DNA of 38,991 nucleotides. Source: CAZFIM01 sp964519615. GTDB taxonomy: Bacteria > Chloroflexota > Dehalococcoidia > GIF9 > UBA5629. A program made the position numbers and the translations under genes. Position 1 is the stretch's first letter; each line of letters starts with the position of its first letter. The notes below the pieces were generated by a model. It was not told where the DNA came from. It saw only the letters and a program-made list of their open reading frames with translations, and made no database searches. The stretch covers positions 1 through 38,991 of the forward strand of contig CAZFIM010000020.1 in assembly GCA_964519615.1 (NCBI GenBank), given 5' to 3'. Positions 30,207 through 38,608 of this stretch are shown in pieces.

Positions 30207-31103
30207 ATGGTTAATGAACACAAAGATACAGGTACCTTCAAGGTAAAATCAGGACTAGCCCAGATGCTGAAGGGTGGGGTAATAATGGATGTTGTTACCC
30301 CTGAACATGCACGCATCGCTGAAGACGCTGGAGCCTGTGCAGTTATGGCGCTGGAACGTGTGCCCGCAGATATAAGAGCCGCCGGAGGCGTGGCCAGAAT
30401 GGCGGACCCCACGGTGATAACCAGGATTCAGGAAGCTGTCACTATACCGGTAATGGCCAAATGCAGGATAGGCCATTTTGTCGAGGCGCAGGTCCTTCAA
30501 TCACTGAAGATAGATTTTATTGATGAATCGGAGGTACTGACACCTGCCGATGAAAGTCATCATATCTGGAAACATGATTTTGCCGTGCCTTTCGTGTGCG
30601 GATGTCGTGAACTAGGTGAAGCTCTCAGACGTATCGCCGAAGGCGCGGCGATGATACGTACCAAAGGCGAGGCTGGAACCGGGAATATCGTAGAAGCGGT
30701 TCGCCATATGCGCGCGGTACAGGGAGGCATCCGCAGGCTTTTATCGTTGGGGAAAGATGAGCTTACAGCAGAGTCCAAGAATCTGGGTGCTCCTCTGGAA
30801 CTGATAATGGAAGTACATGAAAAAGGTGCTCTCCCGGTAGTGAACTTTGCTGCCGGTGGGGTGGCGACGCCTGCAGATGCAGCGCTTATGATGCAGCTTG
30901 GCGCGGACGGGGTATTTGTAGGTTCGGGTATTTTTAAATCATCGGAACCGGCTAAGATGGCAAAAGCCATTGTAAAGGCCACAACCCATTATCAGGACCC
31001 CGATATTATAGCTGAAGTTTCCAGAAATCTGGGGGCAGCTATGGCCGGGCTGGACATTAAAAATATTCCGCCGGAAGAATTGCTGGCTACCAGAGGTTGG
31101 TAA
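30207..31103 (+). CDS. pdxS: Pyridoxal 5'-phosphate synthase, PdxS subunit
   Basis: PdxS builds PLP from ribose 5-phosphate, glyceraldehyde 3-phosphate and ammonia. The 298-residue barrel has SGLAQMLKGGVIMDV, the Schiff-base lysine of VMAKCRIGHFVEAQ, and the second lysine in MIRTKGEAGTGN. All expected motifs are intact. Its stop is followed after one base by pdxT, so the synthase and its ammonia source are coupled. Confidence 0.98.
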   Translation: MVNEHKDTGTFKVKSGLAQMLKGGVIMDVVTPEHARIAEDAGACAVMALERVPADIRAAGGVARMADPTVITRIQEAVTIPVMAKCRIGHFVEAQVLQSLKIDFIDESEVLTPADESHHIWKHDFAVPFVCGCRELGEALRRIAEGAAMIRTKGEAGTGNIVEAVRHMRAVQGGIRRLLSLGKDELTAESKNLGAPLELIMEVHEKGALPVVNFAAGGVATPADAALMMQLGADGVFVGSGIFKSSEPAKMAKAIVKATTHYQDPDIIAEVSRNLGAAMAGLDIKNIPPEELLATRGW

Positions 31104-31104
31104 T

Positions 31105-31698
31105 ATGAAAATTGGTGTGCTGGCCTTACAGGGTGCTGTGGCCGAGCATATTGATATGTTGCGTAAACTAAATTCAGATGCTTGCTCTGTAAAACTTCCT
31201 TGCGAGCTGGATGGACTGGACGGATTGATTATCCCGGGTGGTGAGAGTACCACCATGGGAAAGTTGATGCAGGAATATGGACTTTTAAAACCGCTGAGGG
31301 ATAAAGCCCGGAGCGGTTTTTGCGTTTTTGGTACCTGTGCCGGTATGATCCTGCTTGCTAAAAATGCCACCTCGCTGCCATATGAGACCCTGGGTGTTAT
31401 TGATATAAAAGTCCTGCGTAACGGTTTCGGGCGGCAGGTAGACAGCTTTGAAGCTGACCTTTCGATACCGGATCTCGGTGAAATGCCGTTTAGAGGAGTT
31501 TTCATCAGGGCACCGGTAATAACAGATGTGATGAATGGGGCGCAAATACTGTGTACTTTTAGAGGACAGGTGACTGCCATACGGCAGGGTAGCGCTCTAG
31601 CCTGCGCATTTCATCCTGAACTTACCGATGATCCGCGGTTTCATAAATATTTCCTGGATATGGTCGAGGAAAATGGTACAACAAAAGGTAATAACTGA
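31105..31698 (+). CDS. pdxT: Pyridoxal 5'-phosphate synthase, glutaminase subunit PdxT
   Basis: PdxT hydrolyses glutamine and channels ammonia to PdxS. The 197-residue protein has IGVLALQGAVAEHIDML, IIPGGESTTMGKL, the nucleophile Cys in FGTCAGMILL, and the His/Glu of ACAFHPELTDD. It starts 1 base after pdxS and its end overlaps the next gene by 26 bases. Confidence 0.97.
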   Translation: MKIGVLALQGAVAEHIDMLRKLNSDACSVKLPCELDGLDGLIIPGGESTTMGKLMQEYGLLKPLRDKARSGFCVFGTCAGMILLAKNATSLPYETLGVIDIKVLRNGFGRQVDSFEADLSIPDLGEMPFRGVFIRAPVITDVMNGAQILCTFRGQVTAIRQGSALACAFHPELTDDPRFHKYFLDMVEENGTTKGNN

Positions 31699-33184
31699 TG
31701 ATCTTGATGCGCTGCTAGATGTGCTACCTGCACATATACGTGGTGCATTGCTGGAGCAGAGCGGTAACGGCGAGCTTTTGGAGATCGTACTTGATCTGGG
31801 GCGTGTTCCCGAAGCAAGATATCCGAGCGCAGATGTAATATTGAGCGAGAAAGAGATAACACGCTCTGACCTCGATTATGTGGTGAACAGGATCGGGTCT
31901 TTTAGCGATGACAATCGTGCCGGGATTGAACGAACGCTGCACCGCATATCGGCAATCCGCAACCGCGAAAGTGATATAGTCGGGTTGACTTGCAGGGTGG
32001 GAAGGGCGGTTTTCGGTACGGTAAAAATCATTCAGGACCTTGTTGAATCAGGAAAAAGCGTATTGCTGCTGGGAAGGCCGGGTATAGGTAAGACCACTAT
32101 GCTGCGGGAAGTGGCGCGGGTTCTAGCAGACAGCTTTAGCAAACGGGTGATCGTTGTAGATACATCAAATGAGATTGCCGGAGATGGAGATATTCCCCAT
32201 CCTGCCATTGGACATGCGAGGCGCATGCAGGTTCCCAAACCCATGCTGCAGCATGCGGTAATGATTGAAGCAGTTGAAAATCATATGCCGGAAGTAATTA
32301 TCATTGATGAGATCGGTACAACTCTCGAGGCAGAAGCGGCCAGAACTATTGCCGAGAGGGGCGTTCAATTAATCGGTACTGCACATGGGAACAGCTTGGA
32401 GAATCTTATGATGAATCCTACTCTCTCAGATTTAGTTGGTGGCATTCAAACCGTGACATTGGGAGATGAAGAAGCGCGCAGAAGAAGAACTCAAAAGTCC
32501 GTATTGGAGCGTAAAGCTCCTCCCACTTTTGATATAGTAGTGGAAATGCAGGAACGGGACAGGGTGGTTGTACATCCTGATGTAGCTGAAGCGGTTGATT
32601 CCATTTTACATAATAGTGAGCAGAAAGCAGAATTGCGCTGGATTGGTGACGAAGGAGAGGTCTGTAAAAGTGAGACGACGGCATATAAAGGTGAATTAAA
32701 CCGTCAGGATGAAAAAATACAGCCGGACGAAGCCCGAATATATTTATTCGGGATAAACCGTATCAAGTTGGAGGAAGCAGCCAAAGAGAAGCATGTACCT
32801 TTGAAATTGACTGATGATCTGCGAAAGGCAACGTTACTGCTTACGACAAAAAATTATTATCGCCGTAAACCGCAAAAAATCAGGGATGCGGAGAATGCTG
32901 GTATTCCCATCTGTGCGATCAAGAGCAGCAATTTGCCGCATCTCAAATACAGCCTTGACAGCATCATCATGCCTTCCAAGGAAATGACTCAGAGTGAGGC
33001 GTTGAACGAAGCGGACAGGGCTATTGCCTGTATTAAAGAGAACGGCGAGTCAATAGAATTGCGGCCTCAGAATGCCAGTATACGCCGCTTACAGCACCTT
33101 CTGGCAAAACGTAACAATATCGATTCCCTCAGTTTGGGCAAGGAACCCTCACGGAGGGTCAAAATGCTCGGCAGCAAAAAATAG
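31673..33184 (+). CDS. Ycf45-like AAA ATPase with R3H domain
   Basis: About 503 residues. The central ATPase has LLLGRPGIGKTTMLREVAR (Walker A at 134-142), VVDTSNEIAGDGDIPHPAIGHARRM and Walker B VIIIDEIGT (209-215), resembling SpoIIIAA and the Ycf45 proteins of cyanobacteria and plastids. The C-terminal part (about 435-503) ends in an R3H-like nucleic-acid-binding segment (RRLQHLLAKRNN). The role is not established; a nucleic-acid-remodelling ATPase is the best reading. The ATG at 31673 follows GAGG and overlaps pdxT by 26 bases; a longer frame from 31628 lacks a ribosome site. Confidence 0.88.
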   Translation: MVQQKVITDDLDALLDVLPAHIRGALLEQSGNGELLEIVLDLGRVPEARYPSADVILSEKEITRSDLDYVVNRIGSFSDDNRAGIERTLHRISAIRNRESDIVGLTCRVGRAVFGTVKIIQDLVESGKSVLLLGRPGIGKTTMLREVARVLADSFSKRVIVVDTSNEIAGDGDIPHPAIGHARRMQVPKPMLQHAVMIEAVENHMPEVIIIDEIGTTLEAEAARTIAERGVQLIGTAHGNSLENLMMNPTLSDLVGGIQTVTLGDEEARRRRTQKSVLERKAPPTFDIVVEMQERDRVVVHPDVAEAVDSILHNSEQKAELRWIGDEGEVCKSETTAYKGELNRQDEKIQPDEARIYLFGINRIKLEEAAKEKHVPLKLTDDLRKATLLLTTKNYYRRKPQKIRDAENAGIPICAIKSSNLPHLKYSLDSIIMPSKEMTQSEALNEADRAIACIKENGESIELRPQNASIRRLQHLLAKRNNIDSLSLGKEPSRRVKMLGSKK

Positions 33185-33199
33185 CCTTTTTGCTATTTT
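33178..33199 (+). terminator. Weak AT-rich hairpin after the Ycf45-like gene
   Basis: AAAATAGC/GCTATTTT, 8-bp arms with a 6-base loop, at the end of the ATPase gene and before tmk. Low GC content makes it a poor terminator; some readthrough into tmk is likely. Confidence 0.35.
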
Positions 33200-33239
33200 G
33201 TTGATTTATTCCTCTATCAATTGTTCACGGGAGTAGAGA

Positions 33240-33875
33240 GTGAGTTTATTTATTACTTTTGAAGGTGGAGAAGGTTGCGGCAAGAGCTATCAATCAAAAC
33301 AACTCTATAAATGGCTACGCGGCTCCGGCTATGATGCCGTGCTTACCTTTGAACCGGGCGGGACTATATTGGGCAATGAACTCCGGCATGTCCTGAAGAA
33401 AAAAAGGCAGGAAATCGTAGAACCTATTGTTGAGCTTATGTTATTCAATGCCAGCCGAGCACAGCTTGTAGCTGAGGTGATACGTCCTTCACTGCAGGAG
33501 GGAAAGATAGTACTCTGCGACCGTTTTGCAGATTCTACAACGGTATACCAGGGTTATGCACGCGGCCTGGATATGCAAATAGTCAGACGGATTAACGAGG
33601 TGGCGACGCAGGGAGTGAGCCCTGACCTTACCATATTACTTGATATGCCTGCCGGCAGCGGCCTGAAAAGAAAGAATAATGGCCCTGACGATAGATTCGA
33701 GGAGGAAAAGTTATCCTTTCATCAGAAGGTACGCGATGGTTTCCTTGAACTGGCAGATATGGAAAAAAAGCGCTGGATGGTAATCGACGGAATGCTTTCC
33801 AGATCTGAGATCAGCGTGCGTATTCGTAGAAAAGTAGAAGCGCTTATCTCACAAAAGGATAGCGCAGCCCGATGA
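33240..33875 (+). CDS. tmk: Thymidylate kinase
   Basis: Converts dTMP to dTDP with ATP. The 211-residue P-loop kinase has FITFEGGEGCGKSYQSKQL near the N-terminus, the FEPGGT region, and CDRFADSTTVYQGYARGLD (the DRx motif and TMP-binding segment). The start codon is GTG at 33240 with GGGAG 6 bases upstream. The stop overlaps the mnmA start by 4 bases (ATGA). Confidence 0.95.
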   Translation: MSLFITFEGGEGCGKSYQSKQLYKWLRGSGYDAVLTFEPGGTILGNELRHVLKKKRQEIVEPIVELMLFNASRAQLVAEVIRPSLQEGKIVLCDRFADSTTVYQGYARGLDMQIVRRINEVATQGVSPDLTILLDMPAGSGLKRKNNGPDDRFEEEKLSFHQKVRDGFLELADMEKKRWMVIDGMLSRSEISVRIRRKVEALISQKDSAAR

Positions 33876-34936
33876 CAACAAAAAAAGTTGCGGTCGCTCT
33901 CAGCGGAGGTCTGGATTCCGCTGTGGCGGCTGCTGTACTGGTGGAGCAAGGTTACGATGTTACAGGTGTTCACGCCGTTTTCTATAGCGATGACAGCGAG
34001 ATATGCGGCAGGGATACAGATGGGGCGGCTGAAGAGAAAAATGAAACCCTCTGCCGGCGCATAGGTGCTATTCTCAATATTCCAGTTACAACTATCGACC
34101 TCAAGAGCGAATTTCGATCACATATAATCGATTATTTTTGTGCTGAATACAGCCAGGGCAAAACTCCCAATCCTTGTATCATGTGCAACCAGGCTATGAA
34201 ATTCGGCCTTCTAATGCACAGGTCTCTCTGCAGCGGTGCTGATTCATTCGCCACCGGCCACTATGCGAACGTAATTTTCCGTGATGGATATTACCGTCTT
34301 TTAAAAGGGGCTGAAAGTTCAAAGGACCAGTCCTATATGCTCTATAGATTGCAGAGTACGCATTTGAGCAGAGTACTTTTCCCCCTTGGCGGTATGCTGT
34401 CTGACGATGTCCAGCGTAAAGGAAATGAGTACGGTCTGGAGAAAGTCGTTTGTGAAAGCAGCCAGGATATCTGTTTTGTAAAAGGCGATTACGGGCAATT
34501 TTTAAGCGAGCGATACACGTTTTTACCGGGTCAAATTTGCGATATAGATGGGAACCGGATAGGTTTACATAAAGGTATTGCATTTTATACTATCGGACAG
34601 CGTCACGGTCTTGGTCTGGCATGTACGGTACCGATGTATGTAACTGCTATCGATGCTCATGCCAACCGGATAATAGTGGGTACCGAGGATAGATTATACC
34701 GCGATGAATTTCCGGTAGTGGATGTCATTTGGGTAGCGGAGGAACCGCAACGATGGGAAAAAGCGGTGGATGTAAAGGTACGCTACCGTTCCGCCGCTGT
34801 GCCTGCCGTCATCAATATGAAGGACGGCTTGTTACATGTGAAGCTAAAAGAGGCACAGCGGGCGGTCACGCCGGGACAATCCGTTGTGTTTTATTGTGGA
34901 AATGAGGTTTTGGGTGGGGGTATAATCGAAAGCTGA
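33872..34936 (+). CDS. mnmA: tRNA 2-thiouridylase MnmA
   Basis: MnmA makes 2-thiouridine at the wobble base of tRNA Glu, Gln and Lys. The 354-residue protein has the PP-loop VALSGGLDSAVAAAVL, the first catalytic cysteine region NPCIMCNQAMKF and the second in SSQDICFVKGDY. FATGHYA and GQRHGLGLA are also present. Overlaps tmk by 4 bases and precedes rnhB by 7, all on one transcript. Confidence 0.96.
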   Translation: MTTKKVAVALSGGLDSAVAAAVLVEQGYDVTGVHAVFYSDDSEICGRDTDGAAEEKNETLCRRIGAILNIPVTTIDLKSEFRSHIIDYFCAEYSQGKTPNPCIMCNQAMKFGLLMHRSLCSGADSFATGHYANVIFRDGYYRLLKGAESSKDQSYMLYRLQSTHLSRVLFPLGGMLSDDVQRKGNEYGLEKVVCESSQDICFVKGDYGQFLSERYTFLPGQICDIDGNRIGLHKGIAFYTIGQRHGLGLACTVPMYVTAIDAHANRIIVGTEDRLYRDEFPVVDVIWVAEEPQRWEKAVDVKVRYRSAAVPAVINMKDGLLHVKLKEAQRAVTPGQSVVFYCGNEVLGGGIIES

Positions 34937-34943
34937 CATAAAG

Positions 34944-35579
34944 ATGACGAGAATAGTCTATCCAGGGCTTGTTGAAGAGAATATCTTGTACGGACAGGGA
35001 TACGGTGCGATAGCCGGTATCGATGAAGCGGGGAGGGGAGCACTCGCTGGTCCGGTAGTTGCTGCTGCTGTCATATTGCCCCGGCAGTCTGAGTATCCGC
35101 AGTTAAGCCGTGTGCGCGATAGCAAATTAATCCTGCAGCCGGAAAGAGAACTGCTCTACGATGTGATCTTTGATCAGGCCAGGGCGGTGGGCATCGGGGT
35201 TGTCTCATCAGACCTGATCGATTCCATGAATATCTATAATGCCACAAGGCTGGCTATGCGTCTGGCGGTGGAAGACCTGAGTATGATCCCTGATTACTTG
35301 TTGCTCGATGCGATGACAGTGCCTGCACTTACCATTAAGCAGAAGCCGATCATTAAAGGAGACGGCCTTTGTCTTTCTATTGCCTGCGCTTCTGTGATAG
35401 CAAAGGTAACTCGTGATCGTATTATGTCTGACTTCGACCGACAGTACCCCGTTTACGGGCTGGCGGCACACAAGGGCTACGGAACCAGACAACACCTTGA
35501 TTGTCTCCATACACATGGCCCTTGTCCTATCCACAGGCATACATTCAGTCCGGTCAAGGAGATGCATAGACTGATATGA
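34944..35579 (+). CDS. rnhB: Ribonuclease HII
   Basis: Removes RNA from RNA-DNA hybrids and single ribonucleotides from DNA. The 211-residue protein has the active-site start IAGIDEAGRGALAGPVVAAA, RDSKLI, LLLDAMTVP and the late IACASVIAKVTRDRIM with GYGTRQH. The acidic residues (Asp and Glu in GIDEAGRG, Asp in DAM) are all present. Its stop overlaps the yraN start by 4 bases. Confidence 0.96.
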   Translation: MTRIVYPGLVEENILYGQGYGAIAGIDEAGRGALAGPVVAAAVILPRQSEYPQLSRVRDSKLILQPERELLYDVIFDQARAVGIGVVSSDLIDSMNIYNATRLAMRLAVEDLSMIPDYLLLDAMTVPALTIKQKPIIKGDGLCLSIACASVIAKVTRDRIMSDFDRQYPVYGLAAHKGYGTRQHLDCLHTHGPCPIHRHTFSPVKEMHRLI

Positions 35580-35941
35580 ACCGTAAGGAGATAGGCGAAC
35601 GTGGTGAAAAGCTGGCGGGGGATTTTTTAAAAAAGAAAGGCTATAAGCTGCGTGCGAGCAATTACCGCTGCCGTCATGGAGAGATAGATATCATTGCCGA
35701 GAAGAAAAAAGTGCTGGTGTTTATCGAGGTACGTACCAGGACAGGGACCGGTTTCGGGAGCCCTGAGGAATCGGTAACCGTAGCAAAAAAGGAGAAAATC
35801 ATCGCAACAGCTATGGACTATATTGCTTCACATACTAATCTCCCGGCGCAGTGGCGTATTGATTTTGTAGCAGTGGAGTTGGATAAAAGTGGTAAGACTA
35901 CCCGGCTTGAGCTTATCGAGAATGCGATCAGTGAAACTTGA
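35576..35941 (+). CDS. yraN: YraN/UPF0102 family endonuclease-fold protein
   Basis: A 121-residue protein with the restriction-nuclease-like core: KEIGERGEKLAGDFLKKKGY, HGEIDIIAEKK and VFIEVRTRTG, where Asp, Glu and Lys-type residues form the presumed metal site. The family is widespread next to rnhB and of unproven function, probably in DNA repair or processing. Confidence 0.93.
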   Translation: MNRKEIGERGEKLAGDFLKKKGYKLRASNYRCRHGEIDIIAEKKKVLVFIEVRTRTGTGFGSPEESVTVAKKEKIIATAMDYIASHTNLPAQWRIDFVAVELDKSGKTTRLELIENAISET

Positions 35942-35973
35942 AATCTACTATCCCCTGGTATCGTTCTGATTTC

Positions 35974-36003
35974 TTGCCCGTTTACTGTTTAAACTGCTAT
36001 ACT
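35974..36003 (+). promoter_or_regulatory. Promoter of gatB
   Basis: -35 TTGCCC (35974-35979) and -10 TATACT (35998-36003), 18 bases apart, with the palindrome GTTTAAAC in the spacer. The predicted start near 36010 leaves about 4 bases before the GTG. Confidence 0.6.
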
Positions 36004-36013
36004 AACGGATATT

Positions 36014-37495
36014 GTGGATTATGAAGTTATCATCGGCCTGGAAGTACATGCACAGCTCCTGACACGGAGCAAAATGTTCTGCTCATGTAATTCAGATTAT
36101 GCCAGCGCTCCACCAAATACTCATGTATGCCCTGTCTGCATGGGTATGCCCGGTGTGCTGCCAACCATTAATAAAAAAGCTGTTGAATTTACCGTAATGA
36201 CCGCTCTTGCACTCAATTGCGAGATAGCAAGCTTTGCTAAATTCGACCGAAAAAACTACCCTTATCCGGACTTGATGAAAGGGTATCAGATATCTCAGTA
36301 TGATGCCCCGATGGGGCAGCATGGTTTTATGATACTGAATATCGACGGTATTGAAAAGAAAGCAGGCATTACCAGGGTACATCTGGAGGAAGATGTAGCA
36401 AAGTTAACCCATGTTGTTTCATCCGCTGGTGAAGGCTATAGCCTAATGGACGTAAATAGAGCGGGTGTTCCTCTGATGGAGATCGTGGGCGAGCCTGATA
36501 TTGCCTCTCCTGAAGAGGCAAGAGAATATTTAATGAGGCTGCGTACCGTTTTACAGTACCTCGGTGTATCGACGGGTAATATGGAGGAGGGTAGTTTCAG
36601 GTGTGATGCTAACATCAGCATACGCCCCGTGGGTATGAAAGAGTATATGCCGAAAGTGGAAGTGAAGAACATGAACAGCTTCAAAGCTGTTTACCGTGCT
36701 CTGCAGTATGAGGCGGAAAGACAAAAAAAGGTAGTGGAAAGCGGTGGCAGAGTTGTACAGGAGACCAGGGGTTGGGTGGAGGAGAAGGGCATAACCGTAA
36801 GTCAGAGGAGCAAAGAATATGCCCATGACTACCGCTATTTCCCTGAGCCGGATCTTCCTCCGCTGGTCTTTGAAAAAAGCTGGGTTGATCAGATAAAGGC
36901 CAGTCTGCCTGAATTGCCTGATGTGAAGCGCAGGCGTTTTATTGAGCAGTATGGATTACCGGAATACGATGCCAATCTTCTTATCGATCCGCGAGCTATG
37001 GCGGATTACTTTGAGTCAGCCGTAAAAGTATTTGCAGGTTCATATGCAAGTGATAGTTTTACCAGAAAAGCCAAGACGGTGAGCAACTGGCTTCTAGGTG
37101 ATTTCAGTAGAATGCTCAATGCTTCTGGTACAAATATCGACGATACCAGAGTAACGCCAGAAAAACTTGCCGGACTGCTAAACAACATTGAAAAGGGGAC
37201 GCTTGGCGGCCCCGCAGCCAAAGCGGTATTTGAAGAGATGTTTGCCAGCGGGAAAGATGCTGATACTATAGTTGCAGAAAAAGGACTAAGCCAGATAAGC
37301 GATGGCGGCCAAATAGGCGAGATCGTCGCCGGTGTTGTTGCTAATAATGCTCAAGCTGTGATAGATTACAGGGGCGGAAAACAACAGTCCCTTGGTTTTC
37401 TTATCGGACAGGTTATGAAGGCGAGTAAAGGCAGAGCAAATCCCGATCTGGTGAGGAAAAGTTTACTGGAATATCTTGGAGGAATGGATGCCTAG
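36014..37495 (+). CDS. gatB: Asp-tRNA(Asn)/Glu-tRNA(Gln) amidotransferase subunit B
   Basis: GatB is the kinase/tRNA-binding subunit of the GatCAB amidotransferase that converts Glu-tRNA(Gln) or Asp-tRNA(Asn). The 493-residue protein begins DYEVIIGLEVHAQLLTRSKMFC, has the zinc cysteines (CSC and VCPVCMGMPG), FDRKNYPYPDLMKGYQISQYD, EEDVAK, and the tail YqeY-like domain. The start is GTG at 36014, with no clear Shine-Dalgarno. gatA and gatC are not next to it. Its last 8 bases overlap secG. Confidence 0.96.
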   Translation: MDYEVIIGLEVHAQLLTRSKMFCSCNSDYASAPPNTHVCPVCMGMPGVLPTINKKAVEFTVMTALALNCEIASFAKFDRKNYPYPDLMKGYQISQYDAPMGQHGFMILNIDGIEKKAGITRVHLEEDVAKLTHVVSSAGEGYSLMDVNRAGVPLMEIVGEPDIASPEEAREYLMRLRTVLQYLGVSTGNMEEGSFRCDANISIRPVGMKEYMPKVEVKNMNSFKAVYRALQYEAERQKKVVESGGRVVQETRGWVEEKGITVSQRSKEYAHDYRYFPEPDLPPLVFEKSWVDQIKASLPELPDVKRRRFIEQYGLPEYDANLLIDPRAMADYFESAVKVFAGSYASDSFTRKAKTVSNWLLGDFSRMLNASGTNIDDTRVTPEKLAGLLNNIEKGTLGGPAAKAVFEEMFASGKDADTIVAEKGLSQISDGGQIGEIVAGVVANNAQAVIDYRGGKQQSLGFLIGQVMKASKGRANPDLVRKSLLEYLGGMDA

Positions 37496-37703
37496 TTTTC
37501 TTCTTATAGCGCAAATACTGGTGGCAGCTGCCTTAGTCGGTGCCGTTTTACTTCAGGTTAAAGGTGGCGGTCTCGGTGGTATATTCGGACAGGCAGATAG
37601 CGTGTATCGTACCCGTAGAGGCGTTGAGAAAAGTCTTTTTCAAATAACTATAGCGCTGGTGGTGCTATTCGTTATTCTGTCTATTCTGGTCGCGGGCGCT
37701 TGA
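37488..37703 (+). CDS. secG: Preprotein translocase subunit SecG
   Basis: A 71-residue membrane protein of the SecYEG channel. Two hydrophobic segments (about residues 2-22 and 48-69) flank GGGLGGIFGQADSVYRTRRG, the typical SecG loop. The ATG at 37488 follows GGAGG by 5 bases and overlaps the gatB end; an upstream in-frame start is not needed. Confidence 0.93.
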   Translation: MPSFLLIAQILVAAALVGAVLLQVKGGGLGGIFGQADSVYRTRRGVEKSLFQITIALVVLFVILSILVAGA

Positions 37704-37726
37704 AGTTAATAACGAGCTAATAATGT

Positions 37727-38575
37727 ATGTCTTCGGTCATTACATTGACCACGGATTTTGGTACCGGTGATGCCTACGCGGCATCAGTGAAAGGTGCCAT
37801 TGTAAGCGTTAATGCCGGCGCCAATATTATCGACATCAGCCACAAAATTGAGCCTCAAAACATTCGTCAGGCTGCATTTCTACTGTATACAGCGCACTTG
37901 AACTTCCCGCCCAAAACAATTCATCTGGTTGTTGTAGATCCGGGTGTTGGCGGTACACGCCGGGGTATAGCACTGAAAACACCACATGATTTTTTTGTAG
38001 CACCGGATAACGGCGTGCTGAGCTACATTATCGAGGAATATTGTCCTGAATTGATTAAATCAGGTTCTGTCCTGGACAATAGCACTTCAGCTTATCCATT
38101 ATGTTCTCAACTGGAAGCGGTAGCACTTACCCGTCAGGAATACTGGAGACATCCGGTAAGCCCGGTGTTTCACGGCCGTGATGTTTTTGCTCCTGTTGCA
38201 GCGCACCTGTCATTGGGCGTACCTGTGGAATATCTTGGTGAGAAGATTGACAGGATATATGCATTGCCGCTGCCTCGTCCTTCGGTAAACGCGGATGGCT
38301 CCATTATAGGGTGCATTGTCCATATAGATACATTTGGCAATCTGATGACAAATATAAAAATGCAGCACACGGCCGTAGACAGCAGCATTATTACAATACA
38401 GAATAGCAGTATACAAGGTATACACAGATGTTATGATGAGATGGAAGGGTTGGGGGCGATTATAGGGAGCAGCGGCTACCTTGAGCTGTCGGTCAAAGGT
38501 GGAAACGCCCAAAAACAATTGACTGCTGCAATCGGCGATAGCGTCCAGGTCAAAATAACCTTAGCAAACGGATAA
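37727..38575 (+). CDS. SAM hydroxide adenosyltransferase (DUF62, fluorinase superfamily)
   Basis: These proteins split S-adenosylmethionine with water into adenosine and methionine. The 282-residue chain has ITLTTDFGTGDAYAASVKG, ISHKIEPQNIRQAAFLL, VVVDPGVGGTRRGIAL, FVAPDNGVLS and GRDVFAPVAAHLSLG. The conserved Asp-Arg-His set of the hydroxide branch fits with DPGVGG, RR and the following strands. Its purpose in cells is unclear, perhaps SAM-level control. It follows secG by 23 bases without a clear ribosome site. Confidence 0.93.
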   Translation: MSSVITLTTDFGTGDAYAASVKGAIVSVNAGANIIDISHKIEPQNIRQAAFLLYTAHLNFPPKTIHLVVVDPGVGGTRRGIALKTPHDFFVAPDNGVLSYIIEEYCPELIKSGSVLDNSTSAYPLCSQLEAVALTRQEYWRHPVSPVFHGRDVFAPVAAHLSLGVPVEYLGEKIDRIYALPLPRPSVNADGSIIGCIVHIDTFGNLMTNIKMQHTAVDSSIITIQNSSIQGIHRCYDEMEGLGAIIGSSGYLELSVKGGNAQKQLTAAIGDSVQVKITLANG

Positions 38576-38608
38576 AGCATCTCCTGTTTTTTACAAATTA
38601 CCTCTTTT

